Assembly (NCBI GenBank): GCA_024403355.1
Contig: JAKSRW010000001.1
Span: 186,001 to 250,000, forward strand
Reading direction: 5' to 3'
DNA from: Lachnospiraceae bacterium
GTDB taxonomy: Bacteria; Bacillota; Clostridia; Lachnospirales; Lachnospiraceae
DNA length: 64,000 nucleotides
Shown here: positions 1 to 8,775 of the stretch, one piece after another
How positions within the stretch are numbered: position 1 is the stretch's first letter
How the letters are laid out: each line of letters opens with the position of its first letter
The notes under the pieces: model-generated
Told to the model about the DNA's origin: nothing
The model's database searches: none
The model's input: the letters and a program-made list of their open reading frames with translations, nothing else
Position numbers and translations under genes: made by a program

Positions 1-75
1 GACAGAGGTATGGCGGCTGATTTCTCATGGAAGAATTCGGCAAAGCAGTACGAGGATCTATATAACAGATTATAA
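1..75 (+). CDS. glgA: Glycogen synthase C-terminus (partial)
   Basis: The frame is open from the first base and stops at TAA 73-75, leaving 24 residues. The tail contains DFSWKNSAKQYEDLYNRL, which matches the typical end of bacterial ADP-glucose glycogen synthases (DFSW..SA..Y..LY). GlgA elongates alpha-1,4-glucan from ADP-glucose in the cytoplasm. The gene body lies outside the window, so the call rests on a short tail. Another GT5-family enzyme cannot be excluded. Confidence 0.6.
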   Translation, partial: DRGMAADFSWKNSAKQYEDLYNRL

Positions 76-91
76 GATTAAAACTGAATTC

Positions 92-139
92 AGGGGACGG
101 GTGTTTTGCTCTTGTGTTTCCGGAGCTGGTCCGTCCCCT
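92..139. repeat. GGGGACGG inverted repeat (REP-like)
   Basis: A 9-bp perfect inverted repeat (AGGGGACGG at 92-100, CCGTCCCCT at 131-139) encloses a 30-nt loop. No strong T-run follows, so it is a poor intrinsic terminator. GGGGACGG/CCGTCCCC arms are a recurring motif of small dispersed palindromes in clostridial genomes. It follows the glgA tail and could still act as a bidirectional stop. Confidence 0.55.
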
Positions 140-179
140 TATTATGATAATAGCGTGATAATTTAATTTACACGCAGAT

Positions 180-228
180 TTATGCCTGTAAAAGTTTGAA
201 CTACAGCAGGAAAGGCATGGTTATTAGT
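180..228 (+). promoter_or_regulatory. Structured translation leader of murE
   Basis: The murE leader carries ATGCCTG near 182 and GGAAAGGCATGG at 209-220, whose ATGCC and GGCAT arms can pair around the Shine-Dalgarno-like AGGAAAGG. The stretch GGAAAGGCATGGTTATTA recurs before plsX (35413), and a close variant precedes ftsY (41267). The shared sequence ends 3-5 nt before the start codon in each case. The regulatory role is inferred. Confidence 0.45.
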
Positions 229-1749
229 ATGAAAAAACTGAGCGAATTGATAAAAGCGGTGGAGCAGCTGATTGACGGCGGAATCGCAAAATATGAAAAT
301 ATCGGTGATACCGAGGTCAGCTCTATTATTTATGATACAAGAAGCGAAATAGCGGAGGGCGCGGCTTTTGTAGCCATGGCAGGAGCGACCTTTGACGGTC
401 ATTCCTTTGCCGCAGAGGCGGAAAAGAAGGGCGCTTCGGTTATTTTTGCAGAGCATGAGGTGGAGCTTGAAGGAAGTGCAAAGCTTGTAGTGGTATCCGA
501 TACCAGAAAGGCGCTTTCACTGCTTTCACAGGCCTGGTTTGATTATCCCGCAGCTAAGCTTGTTACAATAGGACTTACCGGTACAAAGGGTAAATCAACC
601 ACCTGCTACATGATTCATAACATTCTCGAGAAGGCTGGAAGACGCTGCGGAATTATCGGTACTATCGGTATTCTGATTAACGGTACAAGCTATCCCACAC
701 ACAATACCACACCTGAATCATATCTGGTACAGCAGTATCTGCGCCAAATGGTGGACGAGGGCTGTGATACACTGCTTATGGAGGTTTCTTCACAGGGACT
801 CAAGCAGCACAGAGTATTCGGAATGACCTTTGATTACGGTGTATTTACTAACCTTGGCAAGGACCATATCGGCGGTGCTGAGCATGCGGATTTCGAGGAG
901 TATCTTGACTGCAAGGCCATTCTCTTCGGACAGTCCAGGACTGCGATTGTTAATGCAAATGACAGTCATGTTGCAGAGGTGCTTAAATACTGCAAAACTG
1001 CCGTGGAAGGCTTTGGACTTGCACAAAACACCAATATCCTTGAAAACAGCGGCATTAAGCCCTCGGGCATGCTGATGGGTGATGAAATAAGGCTTTTTGT
1101 GGAAAACGGTACAATGGGTATTTCCTTTGACTATTCGGGCAGTCTGACAGGTACGGCCAGATTATCCATTCCCGGAAAGTTTAACGTTATGAATGCACTT
1201 TGCGCTACGGCCGTGGCAGCTCATTTTACAGATGACGTGTCAAAGATTGCCGATGCTTTATTTAATACTCATGTAAGAGGCCGTCTGGAGCCTGTAAAGA
1301 TTTCTGATAAATATACGCTTCTCATTGACTATGCACACAATGCGGTTGCGTTAGAGAGCGTACTTGAAACATTAAGAGCCTATGAGCCCAAGCGTCTGGT
1401 TAATCTTTTCGGATGCGGAGGAAACCGCTCTAAGGACAGACGTTTTGAGATGGGTGAGGTTTCGTCGAGAATGGCGGACCTTACGGTTGTTACATCGGAT
1501 AATCCCCGTTTTGAAAAGCCTGAGGATATCATTGCGGATATTCTGGTAGGTGTATCAAAAGCGGACGGCAAGTATATAACCATTCCTGACAGACGTGAGG
1601 CGATTAAATACTGCATAGAAAATGCTCAGCCGGGTGACTGTATTCTTCTGGCAGGAAAGGGTAATGAGGATTACCAGGAAATAGAAGGGGTAAGATATCC
1701 CATGGATGAGAGGGATATCATCAGCGACATAATTGCAGAATTGAGGTAA
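229..1749 (+). CDS. murE: UDP-MurNAc-tripeptide synthetase MurE (meso-DAP type)
   Basis: MurE is the cytoplasmic ATP-dependent ligase that adds the third amino acid to UDP-MurNAc-L-Ala-D-Glu. The product has 506 residues, normal for the family. The ATP loop GLTGTKGKST lies near residues 115-124, and a Mur-ligase C-terminal domain follows. The motif DNPR near residue 424 is characteristic of enzymes that use meso-diaminopimelate rather than lysine. A longer reading is open from TTG 196 and in-frame ATG 217, but ATG 229 gives MKKLSELIKAVE and sits 13 nt after GAAAGG. priA begins 1 nt after the stop, so the two are probably co-transcribed. The other peptidoglycan-precursor genes of this window (murD) lie 20 kb away. 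Confidence 0.95.
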   Translation: MKKLSELIKAVEQLIDGGIAKYENIGDTEVSSIIYDTRSEIAEGAAFVAMAGATFDGHSFAAEAEKKGASVIFAEHEVELEGSAKLVVVSDTRKALSLLSQAWFDYPAAKLVTIGLTGTKGKSTTCYMIHNILEKAGRRCGIIGTIGILINGTSYPTHNTTPESYLVQQYLRQMVDEGCDTLLMEVSSQGLKQHRVFGMTFDYGVFTNLGKDHIGGAEHADFEEYLDCKAILFGQSRTAIVNANDSHVAEVLKYCKTAVEGFGLAQNTNILENSGIKPSGMLMGDEIRLFVENGTMGISFDYSGSLTGTARLSIPGKFNVMNALCATAVAAHFTDDVSKIADALFNTHVRGRLEPVKISDKYTLLIDYAHNAVALESVLETLRAYEPKRLVNLFGCGGNRSKDRRFEMGEVSSRMADLTVVTSDNPRFEKPEDIIADILVGVSKADGKYITIPDRREAIKYCIENAQPGDCILLAGKGNEDYQEIEGVRYPMDERDIISDIIAELR

Positions 1750-1750
1750 G

Positions 1751-3979
1751 ATGTACGCAGATATAATAGTTGACATTTCGGTGGAAAGTCTGGACCGAAG
1801 CTTTCAGTACAGGATTCCTGAGGAGCTTGAGGCAAAGGCTGAAATAGGCGAACGCGTGTGGATATCCTTTGGCAACAGAAAAAGCTATATAAAGGGATAT
1901 ATTGTCGGAATATCGGACAGGGCTAAAATAGATCCTTCAAAAATCAAGCCCATACGCGGGATTGTCGAGGGTGAAGTAAGCGTAGACGACAGAATGATTA
2001 AGCTCGCGGCCTGGATGAAGGAAAATTTCGGTTCTACCTTTAATGAGGCGCTGAAATGTGTTATCCCGATAAAGAAAAAGGTACAGAATCTTGTAAAACG
2101 AAGGATTCTTCCGAAGGCTGACCGTGATATTCTTAATGCGGCCTATGCAACGGCGGTCAGGAAGAAGCATAAGGCCAAGGAAAGGCTTCTTTTCGAGCTT
2201 CTGGGCGAGTATGAATACGGACTTGATTATTCGCTTGTTGTACAGAAGCTTAATGTTTCCGCTCAGACCATTCAGTCGCTTATTACTGAGGGGCTGATAG
2301 AACTGGAAAGTGAAACGGTTTTAAGAAATCCCTTAGAAAGACTTGAAAACGACAGGGGCTTTGCATGCGAGCTCAATCCTTCGCAGAAGGCTGTTGCTGA
2401 AAGTATTTGGGCGGATTTAAGGGCCGGAATACGAAATGATTATTTAATACACGGTATAACCGGCAGCGGTAAAACCGAGGTATATATGGCTGTAATTGAT
2501 GAGGTAATAAGGCAGGGGAAGCAGGTAATAATGCTTATCCCCGAGATTGCTCTTACCTATCAGACCGTGAAGCGTTTTTACAGGCGCTTCGGTGACAGCA
2601 TTTCGATTATGAATTCCAAGCTTAGCGCAGGCGAGAGATATGACCAGTATCTGAAGGCAAAGCAGGGGCTTACTCAGATAGTGATAGGACCGCGTTCGGC
2701 GATTTTTATGCCCTTTGACAGGCTTGGACTGATAATAATGGACGAAGAGCATGAGAGCAGCTATAAAAGCGAGAATTCGCCTAAATACAGCACGAGAGAG
2801 CTTGCACTTAAGCGTGCCGAAATGGAGGGCGCTTCGGTAATACTCGGTTCGGCCACACCGTCTCTTGAAAGCTACAGTGCGGCTAAGGCGGGAAGAATAA
2901 AGCTTTTCGAGCTTAAAGAGCGTGCAGGAGGCGCTGAGCTTCCGCAGATAGACGTGGTTGATCTTCGTGAGGAAATGAGGAGCGGAAACAGGTCCATGTT
3001 TTCGAGAAGGCTCAGGGAGCTTATAGAGGACAGGCTCAGCCGTAATGAGCAGACGATGCTGTTTTTGAACAGGCGCGGCCATTCAAGCTTTGTAAACTGC
3101 AGGGAGTGCGGTAAGGTTCTTAAATGCCCTCACTGTGATGTTTCACTGACATATCATAATAACGGAAGGCTGATGTGTCATTACTGCGGTTATTCGGCTG
3201 ATATGGTGGCAAAATGTCCGTCCTGCGGGTCACCTTATATTAAGGCCTTCGGTATAGGTACGCAGAAGGTAGAGGAGCAGCTTATTAAGGAGTTCCCGGG
3301 TATCAGGGTACTTAGAATGGATGCCGATACAACCAGGGCAAAGGATGGCTACGAGGAGATTCTTTCGGCCTTTGCGAATAATGAGGCGGATATTCTCGTG
3401 GGAACGCAGATGATTGTAAAGGGACATGACTTCCATAATGTGACTCTTGTGGGAATCCTTCTTGCGGATATGTCTTTGTATTCGTCAGATTTCAGAAGCG
3501 CTGAGAGAACCTATGAGCTTTTAGCCCAGGCAGCAGGTCGTGCGGGCCGCGGCAGCCGAAAGGGTGAGGTAGTGATTCAGACCTACAATCCAGAGCATTA
3601 TGCGATAGAGACGGCCGCAAGAAATGATTATGAAGCCTTTTACAATGAGGAAATGTCCTTCAGAAAGCTTCTGAATTATCCGCCTTCATGGAACATGCTT
3701 CGAATTATGACGCTTTCCGAAAAGCAGCAGTGCGCCGAAAGGCTTGCGGCAGTGCTTAAGGAGCTTATAGAAAAGAAGAAGGATGAGTTTGGAAGAGTAA
3801 AGGTATTCGGACCGGCGGCAGCCCCTGTATTTAAGGTAAATGACGTATACAGAATGCATATTTACCTTAAAAGCGCCGATTATTCGGCACTTGTAGAGTT
3901 AAAGAATTATATGTCGGATTATATTAACGATAATCCGGATAAGGATACGGCAGTTCAGTTTGATTTTAATCCATTGTAG
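1751..3979 (+). CDS. priA: Primosomal protein N' (replication restart helicase PriA)
   Basis: PriA recognises stalled forks and D-loops and reloads the replicative helicase. The 742-residue product has an N-terminal DNA-binding domain, a Walker A motif GITGSGKTE near residue 235, a DEEH box near 330, and a zinc-binding insertion near residues 450-495 with four CxxC pairs (CREC, CPHC, CHYC, CPSC). Helicase C-terminal motifs follow, including GTQMIVKGHDF and QAAGRAGR. All key elements are present. It starts 1 nt after murE and is followed closely by def, an arrangement common in Firmicutes. Confidence 0.96.
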   Translation: MYADIIVDISVESLDRSFQYRIPEELEAKAEIGERVWISFGNRKSYIKGYIVGISDRAKIDPSKIKPIRGIVEGEVSVDDRMIKLAAWMKENFGSTFNEALKCVIPIKKKVQNLVKRRILPKADRDILNAAYATAVRKKHKAKERLLFELLGEYEYGLDYSLVVQKLNVSAQTIQSLITEGLIELESETVLRNPLERLENDRGFACELNPSQKAVAESIWADLRAGIRNDYLIHGITGSGKTEVYMAVIDEVIRQGKQVIMLIPEIALTYQTVKRFYRRFGDSISIMNSKLSAGERYDQYLKAKQGLTQIVIGPRSAIFMPFDRLGLIIMDEEHESSYKSENSPKYSTRELALKRAEMEGASVILGSATPSLESYSAAKAGRIKLFELKERAGGAELPQIDVVDLREEMRSGNRSMFSRRLRELIEDRLSRNEQTMLFLNRRGHSSFVNCRECGKVLKCPHCDVSLTYHNNGRLMCHYCGYSADMVAKCPSCGSPYIKAFGIGTQKVEEQLIKEFPGIRVLRMDADTTRAKDGYEEILSAFANNEADILVGTQMIVKGHDFHNVTLVGILLADMSLYSSDFRSAERTYELLAQAAGRAGRGSRKGEVVIQTYNPEHYAIETAARNDYEAFYNEEMSFRKLLNYPPSWNMLRIMTLSEKQQCAERLAAVLKELIEKKKDEFGRVKVFGPAAAPVFKVNDVYRMHIYLKSADYSALVELKNYMSDYINDNPDKDTAVQFDFNPL

Positions 3980-3998
3980 AGCAGAGGAGGAAATAGAA

Positions 3999-4466
3999 AT
4001 GGCACTTAGAAATATCAGAGTAGAGGGCGATTCAATCCTGGGAAAGATCTCAAAGCCCATTACAGAGATGAATGAGAAGACACTGACACTTATCGAGGAT
4101 ATGCTTGATACGATGTATGAGGCTAACGGCGTGGGACTTGCTGCACCTCAGGTCGGTATTCTTAAAAGACTGGTTGTTATTGATGTTTCGGAGGAGGGTG
4201 ATGAGCCTATCATTCTGATTAATCCCGAAATTATCGATAAGGACGGCAGTCAGACAGGTGAGGAGGGCTGTCTTTCGGTTCCCGGAAAGAGCGGCGTTGT
4301 AACAAGAGCAAATTATGTTAAGGTAAGAGCCTTTGATGAGAATATGGATGTATTTGAGCTTGAAGGAAACGGACTTCTTGCGCGGGCCATCCAGCATGAG
4401 CTTGATCATCTTGACGGTGTGCTTTACACCACTAAGGTGGAGGGAGAGCTTACCGTAAATAAATAA
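3999..4466 (+). CDS. def: Peptide deformylase
   Basis: Def removes the N-formyl group from nascent proteins at the ribosome. The 155-residue product carries the three metal-site motifs GVGLAAPQVG, EGCLSVPG and QHELDHLDG, so the iron-binding Cys and two His are intact. The frame is open further upstream, but ATG 3999 follows GAGGAGG at 3984-3990 at normal spacing and gives MALRNIRVEG. It lies between priA and fmt, its functional partner, which adds the formyl group to initiator tRNA. Confidence 0.96.
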   Translation: MALRNIRVEGDSILGKISKPITEMNEKTLTLIEDMLDTMYEANGVGLAAPQVGILKRLVVIDVSEEGDEPIILINPEIIDKDGSQTGEEGCLSVPGKSGVVTRANYVKVRAFDENMDVFELEGNGLLARAIQHELDHLDGVLYTTKVEGELTVNK

Positions 4467-4538
4467 TCCAAAGCTTTTTGGCAACCTGCATTTATATGCG
4501 GGCAGTTGAATTTATGAATTGAAAGGCAGGGTTATAAA

Positions 4539-5501
4539 TTGAGAATAGTATTTATGGGAACACCTGATATTGCAGCGGGTGTATTGGAGACACTGATTAA
4601 TTCTGAGCATGAGGTGGCAGCAGTCGTAACACAGCCGGATAAGCCTAATGCGCGCGGTAATGAGATTATTTTTTCGGCGGTTAAGAAAACAGCTCTGGCA
4701 GCAGGACTTCCGGTGCTCCAACCGCTGAAGGCTTCTGCAGCAGAATCCGTTGAGGAGATTGCGGCATATAAGCCTGATATAATAGTAGTGGTTGCTTACG
4801 GACAGCTGTTAAAGATGAATCTTCTGGAGCTTCCGAAATACGGATGTATCAATGTGCATGCATCACTTCTTCCAAAGTACAGAGGCGCTTCACCGATTCA
4901 GTGGGCGGTAATTAACGGTGACAAAGAGAGCGGCGTTACAATTATGCATATGGCCGCAGGACTTGATACGGGTGATATTATTCTGAAGAGAAGCATAGAG
5001 CTTGCGCCCGATGAGACCGCAGGAAGTCTCTTTGACAGGCTTACCGAGCTTAGCGGACCTGTTCTTTTGGAGGCTCTTGAGAAAATCGAAAACGGTACAG
5101 CGGAAAGAATTCCCCAGAATAATGATGAATCAAGCTATGTTACAGTGCTTTCAAAGGCTATGGGCCATCTTGATTTCAATAAGCCCGCAGCGGAGCTTGA
5201 AAGACTGATAAGAGGACTTATTCCCTGGCCCGGAGCCTATGCTTATGTTAATAAGAAGATGCTTAAGCTTTGGAAAACTGCGCTTGCTTCAAATGCGGAG
5301 GCTGCATTTATAACTGATGAGTCGGGAAATAAGCAGCAGTTGAAAGCAGGTCAGCTGCATATAGCCGACGGAGCGCTCTATATAGGTACAGCCGAGGGCG
5401 TGCTTGAGGTTTTCGAGCTTCAGCTTGAAGGTAAAAAAAGGATGTTTACGGGGGATTTCCTTCGCGGTGCGAATATCGCAGACGGAACAATTCTTGAATA
5501 A
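4539..5501 (+). CDS. fmt: Methionyl-tRNA formyltransferase
   Basis: Fmt formylates Met-tRNAfMet with 10-formyl-THF, making the initiator tRNA whose formyl group Def later removes. The 320-residue product begins MRIVFMGTPD and contains the folate-binding and catalytic segment HASLLPKYRGASPIQWA, then a C-terminal OB-like domain. The start is TTG 4539, placed 8 nt after GAAAGGCAGG. A small hairpin (CCTGCAT near 4486 with ATGCGGG near 4497) precedes it. The leader GAAAGGCAGGGTTATAAA resembles the one before murE and plsX. Confidence 0.95.
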   Translation: MRIVFMGTPDIAAGVLETLINSEHEVAAVVTQPDKPNARGNEIIFSAVKKTALAAGLPVLQPLKASAAESVEEIAAYKPDIIVVVAYGQLLKMNLLELPKYGCINVHASLLPKYRGASPIQWAVINGDKESGVTIMHMAAGLDTGDIILKRSIELAPDETAGSLFDRLTELSGPVLLEALEKIENGTAERIPQNNDESSYVTVLSKAMGHLDFNKPAAELERLIRGLIPWPGAYAYVNKKMLKLWKTALASNAEAAFITDESGNKQQLKAGQLHIADGALYIGTAEGVLEVFELQLEGKKRMFTGDFLRGANIADGTILE

Positions 5502-5519
5502 TTTTAAAGAGGCTAAGGG

Positions 5520-6941
5520 ATGAGTACACGCAGTGTTGCGCTTGAAAATATAATATTGATACTTGAAAACGGGCGCCCGCTACATCTGGTGCTTGCCGAT
5601 TGTCTGAAAACGATAGAGTCGGAGAATGACAGAGCCTTTGTTTCGAGACTTACCCGTGGCGTGGTTGAACGTAAAAGTGAGCTGGATGAAATAATTCGTG
5701 CAAAGTCAAGCGTTAAGCCCGAAAAGCAGAAGCCGGTTATAAGAAATATTCTTCGGTCGGGAATATACCAGATACTTTATATGGATTCGGTGACTGATTT
5801 TGCGGCCTGCGACGAGTCGGTAAAGCTGGCAGGTAAAAGAGGCTTCAGATCCCTCGGGGGCTTTGTAAACGGCGTGCTCAGAAATATCTGCAGGGACGAA
5901 GAGCTAAGGTCAAAGGCGAAGCTTTTGCAGGAGTCATTGCCGGATGAGGATGCTTCAGTGAAGACAGAAGAGGCAGCAGGAGAAAATAAGGCGGACGAAG
6001 CAAATGATAATACAATATGCAGTCTGTCTGAAAAGTATTCCATGCCCGAATGGATTACAAAGGACTGGGTAAGCCGCTTCGGAGCGGAAAAAAGCGAGAA
6101 AGCCTTTAAATATTTTATGACAGACAAAGGCATTCAAATCCGCTGCAATTTGTCAAAAATTTCTGCAGGTGAGCTTGAAAAACGCTTTATTTCAGCTGGC
6201 ATTTCCTATAGAAGAAACATCCATTGCGATAAGTGGTTCAGCTTATATAAATTCAGAAAAATAGAAGAAAACAAGGAATATAAGGAAGGCCTTTTCGTAA
6301 TTCAGGATTTAAGCTCAGGTCTTTCGGGACTGATAGACCGGGAGAGGATTAATATTCCACAAAACGGTGAAGTAAAGGTTCTTGACCTTTGTGCCGCACC
6401 CGGAGGTAAGTCACTTCATATGGCAGATTATGGCTATAAGGTGACAGCCTGCGATTTATCTGTTCGAAAGACTGATATGATACGTTCAGCGGCAAAACGC
6501 TGCGGCATGGATAATATAGAGGTTATTGAAAATGATGCCGCTATCCTGAATAAGGCTTTTATTGACAAATATGATATAGTACTTTGCGATCTGCCCTGTT
6601 CGGGACTCGGTATTATCGGAAAGAAGCCGGATATAAAATATAATATCACACCCGAAAAGCAGAAGGAGCTTGTTCAGTTACAGCGCATAATTTTGGATAA
6701 TGCGGTAAAGTATCTGAAGATAGGCGGAATAATGATTTACAGTACATGTACCGTAAATTCTGCCGAAAATGAAGAGCAGGCGGCCTATATTGCAGCGAAA
6801 AAGGGTATGAAGGCAGAAGCAGTTCTGAAGCTTCCGAAGGGAATGAACGAGACTTATCAGAAGGATAAAATGCTTCAGCTTCTGCCGGGAGAATTCGGAA
6901 CCGACGGTTTCTTTTTCGCAAGCTTTAGAAGAAATGAGTAG
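5520..6941 (+). CDS. rsmB: 16S rRNA m5C967 methyltransferase RsmB
   Basis: RsmB methylates cytosine 967 of 16S rRNA. The 473-residue product has an N-terminal NusB-like domain (about 1-130), then a longer-than-usual acidic linker near residues 140-165, then a SAM-dependent methyltransferase fold. The SAM loop DLCAAPGGKS lies near residue 288. The two catalytic cysteines are in DLPCSG (about 357) and YSTCTVNS (about 407). It overlaps rlmN by 8 nt, which suggests translational coupling of two rRNA methylases. Confidence 0.94.
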   Translation: MSTRSVALENIILILENGRPLHLVLADCLKTIESENDRAFVSRLTRGVVERKSELDEIIRAKSSVKPEKQKPVIRNILRSGIYQILYMDSVTDFAACDESVKLAGKRGFRSLGGFVNGVLRNICRDEELRSKAKLLQESLPDEDASVKTEEAAGENKADEANDNTICSLSEKYSMPEWITKDWVSRFGAEKSEKAFKYFMTDKGIQIRCNLSKISAGELEKRFISAGISYRRNIHCDKWFSLYKFRKIEENKEYKEGLFVIQDLSSGLSGLIDRERINIPQNGEVKVLDLCAAPGGKSLHMADYGYKVTACDLSVRKTDMIRSAAKRCGMDNIEVIENDAAILNKAFIDKYDIVLCDLPCSGLGIIGKKPDIKYNITPEKQKELVQLQRIILDNAVKYLKIGGIMIYSTCTVNSAENEEQAAYIAAKKGMKAEAVLKLPKGMNETYQKDKMLQLLPGEFGTDGFFFASFRRNE

Positions 6942-7998
6942 TAAAATGGATAATATTGACTTGAAAAAGGATTTGAGATCGCTCAGCCTTGAGGAGCTTG
7001 GCGCACTGATAAATTCGCTTGGTGAAAAGTCCTTCAGAGCAAAGCAGATTTACGAATGGCTTCATGTAAAGCTGGTTTCCGCATATGATGAAATGAAAAA
7101 TATTCCCTCTGCACTTAAGGAGAGACTTAAAGAGGACTATGAGCTGAATGCCCTTGAAATCGTGAGAGTGCTTAAGGATGAGGAGGACGGAACCTGCAAA
7201 TTTCTTTTTAAAACAGCCGATAATAATGTAATAGAAAGTGTTCTGATGCGATATGAGCACGGAAACAGCGTATGTATTTCGTCTCAGGTGGGCTGCAGGA
7301 TGGGCTGCAAATTCTGCGCATCGACCATCGGCGGTAAAATAAGAGATCTCACGGCAGGCGAAATGCTGGACCAGATTTACGAAATACAGAAGTATGACGG
7401 ACAGCGTGTGGCGAATGTCGTTGTAATGGGAACCGGAGAGCCCTTTGACAATTTTGAGGCCTTTGTTCGTTTCTATGAAATGATAACGGACAAATCGGGA
7501 CTTAACATCAGCGGAAGAAATATCACGGTTTCCACCTGCGGAATTGTTGAGAAAATAAAGGAGCTTGCCGATTTGCAGTACGCCATGACTCTGGCGATTT
7601 CACTGCATGCTCCGAATGATGAATTAAGAAGACAGACAATGCCTATAGCGAACAAGTATAAGATTTCGGAAATACTTGAGGCATGTGATTATTTCTTCGA
7701 AAAAACCGGACGAAGAGTAACCTTTGAGTACAGTCTGATAGCCGGTGTAAATGACTCAAAAGCCTGTGCAGACGAGCTTTCGGGACTGCTGAAAAGCAGA
7801 AACTGCCATGTTAATTTAATACCTGTTAACCCCGTAAAGGAGCGGGATTACAGGCGTTCGGATAACCGTGAAATTATGGCTTTTAAAAAATTACTTGAAA
7901 AAAATGGAATAAATGCTACTATTAGAAGAGGAATGGGTAAAAATATCGACGCCGCATGTGGGCAGTTAAGGAGAAGCTACATCACAGGTGACGTTTAG
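6934..7998 (+). CDS. rlmN: 23S rRNA/tRNA m2A methyltransferase RlmN (radical SAM)
   Basis: RlmN methylates A2503 of 23S rRNA and A37 of some tRNAs, using a 4Fe-4S cluster and two SAM molecules. The 354-residue product has the CxxxCxxC cluster motif CRMGCKFC at residues 121-128, the GTGEPFDN segment, and a conserved C-terminal region with RRGMGKNIDAACGQL containing the methyl-carrying Cys. The chosen ATG 6934 overlaps rsmB; an in-frame ATG 6946 would remove four residues. Confidence 0.95.
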   Translation: MSSKMDNIDLKKDLRSLSLEELGALINSLGEKSFRAKQIYEWLHVKLVSAYDEMKNIPSALKERLKEDYELNALEIVRVLKDEEDGTCKFLFKTADNNVIESVLMRYEHGNSVCISSQVGCRMGCKFCASTIGGKIRDLTAGEMLDQIYEIQKYDGQRVANVVVMGTGEPFDNFEAFVRFYEMITDKSGLNISGRNITVSTCGIVEKIKELADLQYAMTLAISLHAPNDELRRQTMPIANKYKISEILEACDYFFEKTGRRVTFEYSLIAGVNDSKACADELSGLLKSRNCHVNLIPVNPVKERDYRRSDNREIMAFKKLLEKNGINATIRRGMGKNIDAACGQLRRSYITGDV

Positions 7999-8015
7999 GA
8001 AATGGGGTGATTTGG

Positions 8016-8750
8016 GTGCAGTCATGTGCAAAAACAGATGTCGGAATAATGAGACAGGTGAACCAGGACTACTGTTATGCCAGCAATGAGCGTGTGGGTC
8101 TGCTCTCAAATCTCTTTATTGTGGCAGACGGAATGGGCGGACATAATGCGGGTGATTTCGCATCGCGCTTCTGCGTGGAGAAGTTTGTTGATATTCTCAA
8201 AAATGCGGGCGACGGTGTAATAAGCAAGCTCAGCTTTATCGAGGATGCAATCCGGGAGACCAATGAGCAGCTGATAGTAAAGGCTGCGGAAAATGCGGAG
8301 CTCGACGGAATGGGAACCACCTTTGTTGCCGCAACCGTTGATGAAGCAAATATTATGAATGTTATTAATATCGGAGACAGCAGACTCTATGTTATCGATT
8401 CCGATATTTGGCAGGTTACCGAGGATCATTCCCTTGTTATGGAAATGATCAAAAACGGTGAAATAAAGAAGGAAGAAGCCAGATTTCATCCTAAGAAAAA
8501 TGTTGTTACAAGAGCTATCAGTGCCATGGGGGTTGTAATACCGGATATGTTTGAGGTTCCCGTTAAAAAGGGAAATATTATTCTTCTCTGCTCGGACGGA
8601 CTTTCAAACATGGTTGCAGATTCGGAAATACTTGAAGTAGTGAAGTGTTACGATGATAATCTCGAGAAATGTGCGGACGTTCTCGTAGACAGGGCAAATA
8701 AGAATGGCGGAAGAGACAATATTTCCGTGGTTCTTGTAAAAATAGATTAA
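8016..8750 (+). CDS. prpC: PP2C-family serine/threonine phosphatase (PrpC/Stp)
   Basis: This metal-dependent phosphatase reverses phosphorylation by the PASTA kinase encoded next. The product of about 244 residues shows the PP2C motifs VNQDYC, VADGMGGHNAGD, GDSRLYV and LCSDGLSNMV, and ends with GGRDNISVVLV. The metal-binding aspartates are present. GTG 8016 was chosen because GGGGTGA lies 5 nt upstream; GTG 8007 in the same frame is possible. It has the standard position between rlmN and pknB. Confidence 0.93.
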   Translation: MQSCAKTDVGIMRQVNQDYCYASNERVGLLSNLFIVADGMGGHNAGDFASRFCVEKFVDILKNAGDGVISKLSFIEDAIRETNEQLIVKAAENAELDGMGTTFVAATVDEANIMNVINIGDSRLYVIDSDIWQVTEDHSLVMEMIKNGEIKKEEARFHPKKNVVTRAISAMGVVIPDMFEVPVKKGNIILLCSDGLSNMVADSEILEVVKCYDDNLEKCADVLVDRANKNGGRDNISVVLVKID

Positions 8751-8775
8751 TTTTATTATTGAATGGGTGATTAAA

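Noticed and set aside
163..456. Minus-strand open frame opposite murE
   Set aside because: It is antisense to a well-supported gene, has no ribosome binding site, and its translation resembles no family.
2444..3082. 212-codon minus-strand frame inside priA
   Set aside because: A shadow frame of priA, which is complete with all motifs; the shadow sequence has no recognisable domain.
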